Positions 23,250 to 27,289 of a DNA stretch of 27,289 nucleotides are shown here, piece after piece. Origin of the DNA: Clostridia bacterium. GTDB taxonomy: Bacteria; Bacillota_A; Clostridia; Oscillospirales; CAG-272. The notes under the pieces are model-generated. The model saw nothing but the letters and a program-made list of their open reading frames with translations, was not told where the DNA came from and did not search any database. The DNA is taken from contig JAFTKI010000039.1 of the NCBI GenBank assembly GCA_017453335.1, forward strand, positions 1 through 27,289, written 5' to 3'. Numbering within the stretch: the stretch's first letter is position 1; every line of letters starts with the position of its first letter. A program made the position numbers and the translations under genes.

Positions 23250-23885
23250 ATGAACCCGATTTATATTTTCGACCTGGACGGAACTTTAGTTGATTCGATG
23301 CCGTATTTTGCTAAGGGAATCTTAAAGATCGCCGATGATGCCGGTTTGATCTACGGAGAGGAGCTTTTGAAGATCCTGACGCCTCTTGGGTACACGAGAT
23401 CGGCAGAGTATTATGTCAACGAGCTTGGGGTGAAGGATAGCGTTGCAAATATCGTATCGCGGATCGAGCAAAATCTCATATACGAATATACCAATAATAT
23501 CGTGACAAAGCCGGGCGTGAAGGACTATTTGCATGCACTTTATCAAAAGGGCGCGCGTCTGTTCGTGCTGACCGCCAGCCCTCATCTTGTCACCGATATT
23601 TGCTTGCAAAAAAACGGCATTTACGATCTGTTTGAGGCGGTTTGGTCGGTTGATGATTTTTCCTTGAACAAATCCGATACACGCCTTTTTTTCAAGGTTG
23701 CAGATACTTTGAATTGTACCCCCGCGGAGGTCCACTATTTTGACGACAGCCTGATCGCGCTCGGCAATGCAAAATCAGCGGGTTACCGCACTTATGCAGT
23801 GTACGATGCGCAAAGCCCCGAGGAGATTGCAAGAATGAAAGCCGAATACGATGTGTACGTAGAAAGCTTTGAACCCTTGCTTTGA
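23250..23885 (+). CDS. HAD-family hydrolase (phosphoglycolate phosphatase/beta-phosphoglucomutase-like)
   Basis: This 211-residue HAD subfamily I protein has all four motifs. DLDGT carries nucleophile D8 and acid D10. LTAS carries T109. Motif III is the lysine of NKSDTRLFF (K141). Motif IV is YFDDS (D165, D166). A helical cap lies between motifs I and II (about 16-85). Such enzymes dephosphorylate small phosphometabolites, and the substrate cannot be assigned. ATG 23250 has AAAGGA 8 bases upstream. The gene is divergent from the acyltransferase gene and likely monocistronic. I see no good terminator after it, only short A/T-rich dyads at 23887-23938. Confidence 0.9.
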   Translation: MNPIYIFDLDGTLVDSMPYFAKGILKIADDAGLIYGEELLKILTPLGYTRSAEYYVNELGVKDSVANIVSRIEQNLIYEYTNNIVTKPGVKDYLHALYQKGARLFVLTASPHLVTDICLQKNGIYDLFEAVWSVDDFSLNKSDTRLFFKVADTLNCTPAEVHYFDDSLIALGNAKSAGYRTYAVYDAQSPEEIARMKAEYDVYVESFEPLL

Positions 23886-23960
23886 GTTGATATTATCAAA
23901 AAAATCAAGAAACAGCGTTAATATATCAAAAATATTAAGGAAAACACGGACATATTGATT

Positions 23961-23966
23961 TATAAT
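23961..23966 (+). promoter_or_regulatory. -10 element upstream of the first glycosidase-like gene
   Basis: TATAAT at 23961-23966 has no recognisable -35 at 16-18 bases. An A/T-rich inverted repeat TTAATAT/ATATTAA (23918-23924 with 23932-23938) lies just upstream. The promoter may need an activator. Confidence 0.45.
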
Positions 23967-23997
23967 AAAGGCGAATACTGATCAAACGGAGGCTTTG

Positions 23998-24009
23998 ATG
24001 ATTTTATGA
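23998..24009 (+). CDS. Three-codon leader reading frame (M-I-L) overlapping the next start
   Basis: ATG ATT TTA TGA at 23998-24009 sits 5 bases after GGAGG (23988-23992), the better spacing, while the real gene ATG (24006) is 13 bases away. Its TGA overlaps that ATG (ATGA), so reinitiation coupling is possible. It may equally be chance. Confidence 0.25.
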   Translation: MIL

Positions 24010-25415
24010 AAAAAATTGCAATCGTATACGGTGCATCCGAAAGCGGAGTTCAGCAAAAAGCACTGGAAACCCTGACTCGTGAGCTTTTGGATTACACGCT
24101 GGAATATCCCACCTGTGTTGCGGCAGACGCTCCTATTGACGAGGCACCGTTCGGGCAACTGATCTACATCGGCACCAAGGAAAACAATCCTTATCTTACA
24201 AAGTGTGACAAGCATCCCACCGCAAAAGAGGGCTATGTGATCACCGTGAAGGATGGCGTGATCTACATTGAGGGAACCGATGACGCAGGTGTTTTGTACG
24301 GTTGCGTGGATTTCTATGCAAAATATATCACCAAGGCAGAATACACCAACAAGAGCCAGCCGTATTGGAAAAATCCCTTTGAGGATGGCTTTGTGTTGCC
24401 CGATTTTGAATTGGAATCGGCACCCTCGATCAACAACCGCGGTCTTTGGACGTGGGGACACGTTGTTTACGATTACCGTGCCTATATCGATAACCTTGTT
24501 AAGATGAAGATGAACTGCGTGATCATCTGGAACGATTTTGTTCCCGTGAACATCAAGGAGATCATCAACTATGCGCACGATTCCAACGTCAAGGTCATTC
24601 TTGGATTTGCATGGGGTTGGGAAGACGGCGCGCAAAACTTCCGTATCAACGAGTTGGATCAAACAAGCGTTAAAGTTGTGGAGCAATACAAGCGCGACTA
24701 CCTGTCGCTTGATATCGACGGCATCTACTTCCAGTCGGTTACCGAAACCTCCAAGGAAGAGCTGGACGGCGTGATGATCGCCGAGGCGGTTACGAATTTC
24801 GTCAATAAGACCGCTGCCGAGTTCTTCAAGCTCAAGCCCGATCTGGAGCTGCAGTTCGGTCTGCATGCAACCTCGGTAAAAACCAAGCTGCAATATATCA
24901 GAAATACCGATCCCCGCATCCGTATCCTGTGGGAAAACTGCGGTGTTTTCCCGTTCGGCTATATTCCCAAGCATCACATTGAGCGCTTTGACGAGGTCAA
25001 GGACTTTGTTTGCGAGATCGCACAGCTGCGTGGGGAAGAGGAGCGCTTCGGTGTTGTGACCAAGGCGTTTACAAAGCTTGCATGGGATGAATTCGAGCAT
25101 CAGCGCGGAAGCTACTTCATGGGTGTTTCTTCTAAAGCTGTACAGAATAACCGTATTCTGAGAAAGCATAAAACCTGGAGATATGTGCAGGCGTATTGGC
25201 TGACCTATGCAGACCGAGCGTACGAGATGATCAAAGCCATGAAGGAGACCACAAAGGGAGATATGTACTGCACCGCTCTTGTGGAGGACGGAATGTTTGA
25301 GTGCGAGATCCCGTACATTGTGGCTCTGTATGCCGAAATGCTTTGGGACACCGAAAACGATGTCAAAACGCTGATGACCGAGGTCGCTCTGCGGGATGAT
25401 GTAACCTTTAACTGA
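24006..25415 (+). CDS. Glycoside hydrolase-like TIM-barrel protein, copy 1 (unassigned specificity)
   Basis: This 469-residue protein has no signal peptide, so it is probably cytoplasmic. Residues 1 to about 125 resemble the alpha/beta domain that precedes the barrel in GH20, GH67 and GH84-type enzymes (LIYIGTKENNPYL, GYVITVKDGVIYIEGTDDAGVLYG). From RGLWTWGHVVYDY (145-157) on, a (beta/alpha)8 barrel is suggested by MNCVIIWNDF, VILGFAWGW, IDGIYFQSVTET and RIRILWENCG. Acidic residues E247 and E310 are conserved in the neighbouring paralogue and are candidate active-site positions, but this is an inference. No transporter or sugar kinase is adjacent. I do not recognise the exact family. Confidence 0.75.
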   Translation: MKKIAIVYGASESGVQQKALETLTRELLDYTLEYPTCVAADAPIDEAPFGQLIYIGTKENNPYLTKCDKHPTAKEGYVITVKDGVIYIEGTDDAGVLYGCVDFYAKYITKAEYTNKSQPYWKNPFEDGFVLPDFELESAPSINNRGLWTWGHVVYDYRAYIDNLVKMKMNCVIIWNDFVPVNIKEIINYAHDSNVKVILGFAWGWEDGAQNFRINELDQTSVKVVEQYKRDYLSLDIDGIYFQSVTETSKEELDGVMIAEAVTNFVNKTAAEFFKLKPDLELQFGLHATSVKTKLQYIRNTDPRIRILWENCGVFPFGYIPKHHIERFDEVKDFVCEIAQLRGEEERFGVVTKAFTKLAWDEFEHQRGSYFMGVSSKAVQNNRILRKHKTWRYVQAYWLTYADRAYEMIKAMKETTKGDMYCTALVEDGMFECEIPYIVALYAEMLWDTENDVKTLMTEVALRDDVTFN

Positions 25416-25426
25416 TTTTAATAAAT

Positions 25427-25470
25427 AGATCCGTGGAATGTTTCTTTGGAACAATCCACGGATCTCTTTA
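25427..25470 (+). terminator. Terminator of glycosidase-like gene 1
   Basis: AGATCCGTGGA (25427-25437) pairs with TCCACGGATCT (25455-25465), extended inward by four pairs after one mismatch. A short T-rich tail (CTTTA) follows. Confidence 0.7.
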
Positions 25471-25507
25471 CACAAAATAATGCGGTGTTTCAGCCAAAAA
25501 TATGTGG

Positions 25508-25537
25508 TTGCTTTTGCTGTGATGAATATGCTATAAT
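25508..25537 (+). promoter_or_regulatory. Promoter of glycosidase-like gene 2
   Basis: TATAAT (25532-25537) with TGC upstream (extended -10) and TTGCTT (25508-25513) 18 bases away. AGGAGG (25560-25565) lies 5 bases before the ATG. Confidence 0.7.
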
Positions 25538-25570
25538 TAACCGAATGAAATACAATTTCAGGAGGAAATT

Positions 25571-26983
25571 ATGAAAAAAATTGCCATCGTATACGGCGCT
25601 TGTGAAAACGGCATTCAGAAGAAAGCCATCGAAACGCTGACTCGTGAGCTTTTGGATTATACTTATGAGTATCCCACCTGCATTGCCGCCGATCAGACGA
25701 TCGACGAGAGTCTGTTCGGTCAGTTCATTTATATTGGAACTGCCGGAAATAATCCCTATCTTGCAAAGTGCGAGAAGCATCCCACTGCCAAAGAGGGCTA
25801 TGTGATCACCGTGAAGGACGGCAAGATCTACATTGAGGGTGCCGATGATGCAGGCCTTTTGTACGGTTGCGTGGATTTCTATGCAAAATATATCACCAAG
25901 GCAGAGTACACCAATAAGTCTCAGCCCTACTGGAAGAATCTGTTTGAGGATGGATTTGAACTTCCCGAATTTGAGCTGGCTTCCTCTCCTTCGATCACCA
26001 AGAGAGGTCTTTGGACTTGGGGACACGTGATCTACGACTATCGCCGTTACATTGACAACATGGTCAAGCTGAAGATGAACACCGTGATCATCTGGAATGA
26101 TTTTGTTCCCGTGAACATCAAGGAGATCATCGAATACGCACACGATTCTCACGTTGAGGTCATTCTCGGCTATTCTTGGGGTTGGTCGCAGAAGTGCGAT
26201 GCTTCCGATATGAATGCTTTGGATATTCTGACCGAGGAGATCCTTGCACAGTACGAAAGAGATTTCGCACATCTCGATATCGACGGAATCTACTTCCAGT
26301 CCTTCACCGAGACCACGCATAAGACCATCGGCGGTGTTCTGATTGCCGAGGCTGTTACCACTTTGGTAAACCGCACCGCAGACCGTTTGCTTGCAAAGCA
26401 TCCCGGATTGGAGCTGCAGTTTGGTCTGCACGCAACCTCTGTAAACGACAAGCTGGAGTACATCAAAAAGACCGATCCCCGTGTACGCATCGTTTGGGAG
26501 GACTGCGGATCGTTCCCGTTTGCTTACCGTCCCACCGACTTTGCAGATCAGTATGAAGAGACCAAGACTCTGACTCGTGACATCGCAACTCTGCGCGGCG
26601 AGGACGAGCGCTTTGGTGTTGTAACCAAGTCCTTTACCACTCTGTGGTGGGGTCAATACTTCGAGCATCAGCGCGGAAGCTACTTTATGGGCGTTTCCTC
26701 GGATGCAATGAAGCAGAACCGTATCGTTCGCAAGCACAAGGAATGGAAGTACCTGCAGGCACATTGGATGTGCAACTGCGATAAGGCGTATGAGATCATT
26801 CGCCTGATGAAGGAATGCACCAACGGCGACTTCTACTGCACAGCCCTTGTGGAGGACGGTATGTTTGAGGAGGAGATCCTGTATCACGTAGCACTGTACG
26901 GCGAGATGCTGTGGGATACCGATGCAGATCTTAACACCATGATCACCGATGTTGCACTGCGCGACGACGTGACCTTTGCATAA
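25571..26983 (+). CDS. Glycoside hydrolase-like TIM-barrel protein, copy 2 (tandem paralogue)
   Basis: This 470-residue protein is a close paralogue of the gene just upstream. It is nearly collinear, with the same starting MKKIAIVYGA and the same end, LRDDVTF plus one residue. It has the same GH20b-like N domain and barrel landmarks (RGLWTWGHVIYDY, VIIWNDFVPVNIKEII, IDGIYFQSFTET, RIVWEDCG), and candidate acidic residues E247 and E310 are kept. Divergence clusters at about 206-235 (loop after WGW) and 255-275, which may change substrate preference. No signal peptide is present. Its own promoter and terminator mean the two copies can be expressed separately. The substrate is unknown. Confidence 0.75.
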   Translation: MKKIAIVYGACENGIQKKAIETLTRELLDYTYEYPTCIAADQTIDESLFGQFIYIGTAGNNPYLAKCEKHPTAKEGYVITVKDGKIYIEGADDAGLLYGCVDFYAKYITKAEYTNKSQPYWKNLFEDGFELPEFELASSPSITKRGLWTWGHVIYDYRRYIDNMVKLKMNTVIIWNDFVPVNIKEIIEYAHDSHVEVILGYSWGWSQKCDASDMNALDILTEEILAQYERDFAHLDIDGIYFQSFTETTHKTIGGVLIAEAVTTLVNRTADRLLAKHPGLELQFGLHATSVNDKLEYIKKTDPRVRIVWEDCGSFPFAYRPTDFADQYEETKTLTRDIATLRGEDERFGVVTKSFTTLWWGQYFEHQRGSYFMGVSSDAMKQNRIVRKHKEWKYLQAHWMCNCDKAYEIIRLMKECTNGDFYCTALVEDGMFEEEILYHVALYGEMLWDTDADLNTMITDVALRDDVTFA

Positions 26984-26995
26984 TTTGAATTTTTG

Positions 26996-27034
26996 AAAAG
27001 AACGCAAGAGCCTTGGCTCTTGCGTTCTTTTTTG
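26996..27034 (+). terminator. Terminator of glycosidase-like gene 2
   Basis: A 17-bp perfect stem (26996-27012 with 27015-27031) closes on a 2-base TT centre, so the real loop is larger. It is followed by a T run. Confidence 0.9.
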
Positions 27035-27106
27035 TATAACGAAAACCACCAGCAGTGCAGGTGGTTCCAAAAAGCTTTCGCTTTGCACAGTTCCCGCCGT
27101 AGCGGA

Positions 27107-27289
27107 AGGCTCCCTTGTGTAAAGGGAGCTGTCAGCGAAGCTGACTGAGGGATTGTTTTGTGTGGATTACTGCTTTTTACAATCCCTCCGTCATTTTCTT
27201 GCGAAAATGCCACCTCCCAGTACACAAGGGAGGCTAAAGGATAGTTGCCACATCTGTGGCATTGGGGCAACTTCCGCAAGTGGCGGATC
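27107..27289. repeat. Palindromic intergenic repeat running off the window end
   Basis: AGGCTCCCTTGTGTA (27107-27121) is inverted at 27221-27235 with one mismatch. Inside, CTGAGGGATTGT near 27145 matches the complement of ACAATCCCTCCGTCA (27179-27193). The block 27107-27235 is thus one long imperfect hairpin. It is followed by GTTGCC/GGCAAC and TCCGC/GGCGGA dyads to the window end. No gene is seen in 27035-27289. Similar repeats are common between genes in Oscillospiraceae, from memory. Confidence 0.7.

Noticed and set aside
23887..23938. Terminator after the HAD gene
   Set aside because: TTGATA-T-TATCAA and TTAATAT/ATATTAA are short A/T-only dyads with weak stems, so I did not call a terminator.

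Overview
The window reads as a chromosomal segment of an anaerobic Firmicute of class Clostridia, probably an uncultured gut Oscillospiraceae-like lineage. Three things point there. It carries an ispH-rpsA fusion gene, which is well known in Clostridia. It has an HrcA/CIRCE-type heat-shock operon in the order hrcA-grpE-dnaK-dnaJ-prmA. It has a biotin-dependent, sodium-translocating decarboxylase cluster typical of amino acid and organic acid fermenters. Nearly all promoters are consensus sigma-A, often with an extended TGn -10, and Shine-Dalgarno sites are strong AGGAGG types. I saw no rRNA, tRNA, CRISPR array, phage gene or transposase gene.

Layout. (1) 1-486 is the 3' end of thrS, followed by a hairpin-rich spacer with a perfect 42-bp palindrome. 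(2) 856-5696 is a housekeeping operon: an RpiR-type regulator, a HI0933/YhiN-like flavoprotein that has lost its last 18 residues to an in-frame TAA, cytidylate kinase, and the IspH-S1 fusion. (3) 5697-5984 is a gene-free spacer with a terminator and a hairpin element. (4) 5985-8121 holds an endonuclease/exonuclease/phosphatase-family protein and a TM-helix-repeat membrane protein, each with its own terminator. (5) 8427-13385 is a five-gene operon with an acyl-CoA-type carboxyltransferase, an OadG-like gamma subunit, a biotin carrier, an OadB-like sodium pump and an OadA/PycB-type carboxyltransferase. No biotin carboxylase is present, so it should move carboxyl groups or pump sodium without spending ATP. 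(6) 13567-19420 is the CIRCE-controlled chaperone operon. (7) 19520-23885 holds a sugar-isomerase-like TIM barrel facing a glycerol-1-phosphate dehydrogenase across a shared terminator, then an acyltransferase with a zinc ribbon divergent from a HAD phosphatase. (8) 24006-26983 carries two tandem paralogous glycosidase-like TIM-barrel proteins, each with its own promoter region and terminator. (9) 27107-27289 is a palindromic intergenic repeat that runs off the window.

Most of the content is ordinary core genome. The parts most worth following are the nonsense codon in the flavoprotein gene, the retained internal start for S1 inside the fusion, the two-carboxyltransferase sodium-pump operon, and the tandem glycosidase-like pair of unassigned specificity, which shares nearly identical DNA blocks.
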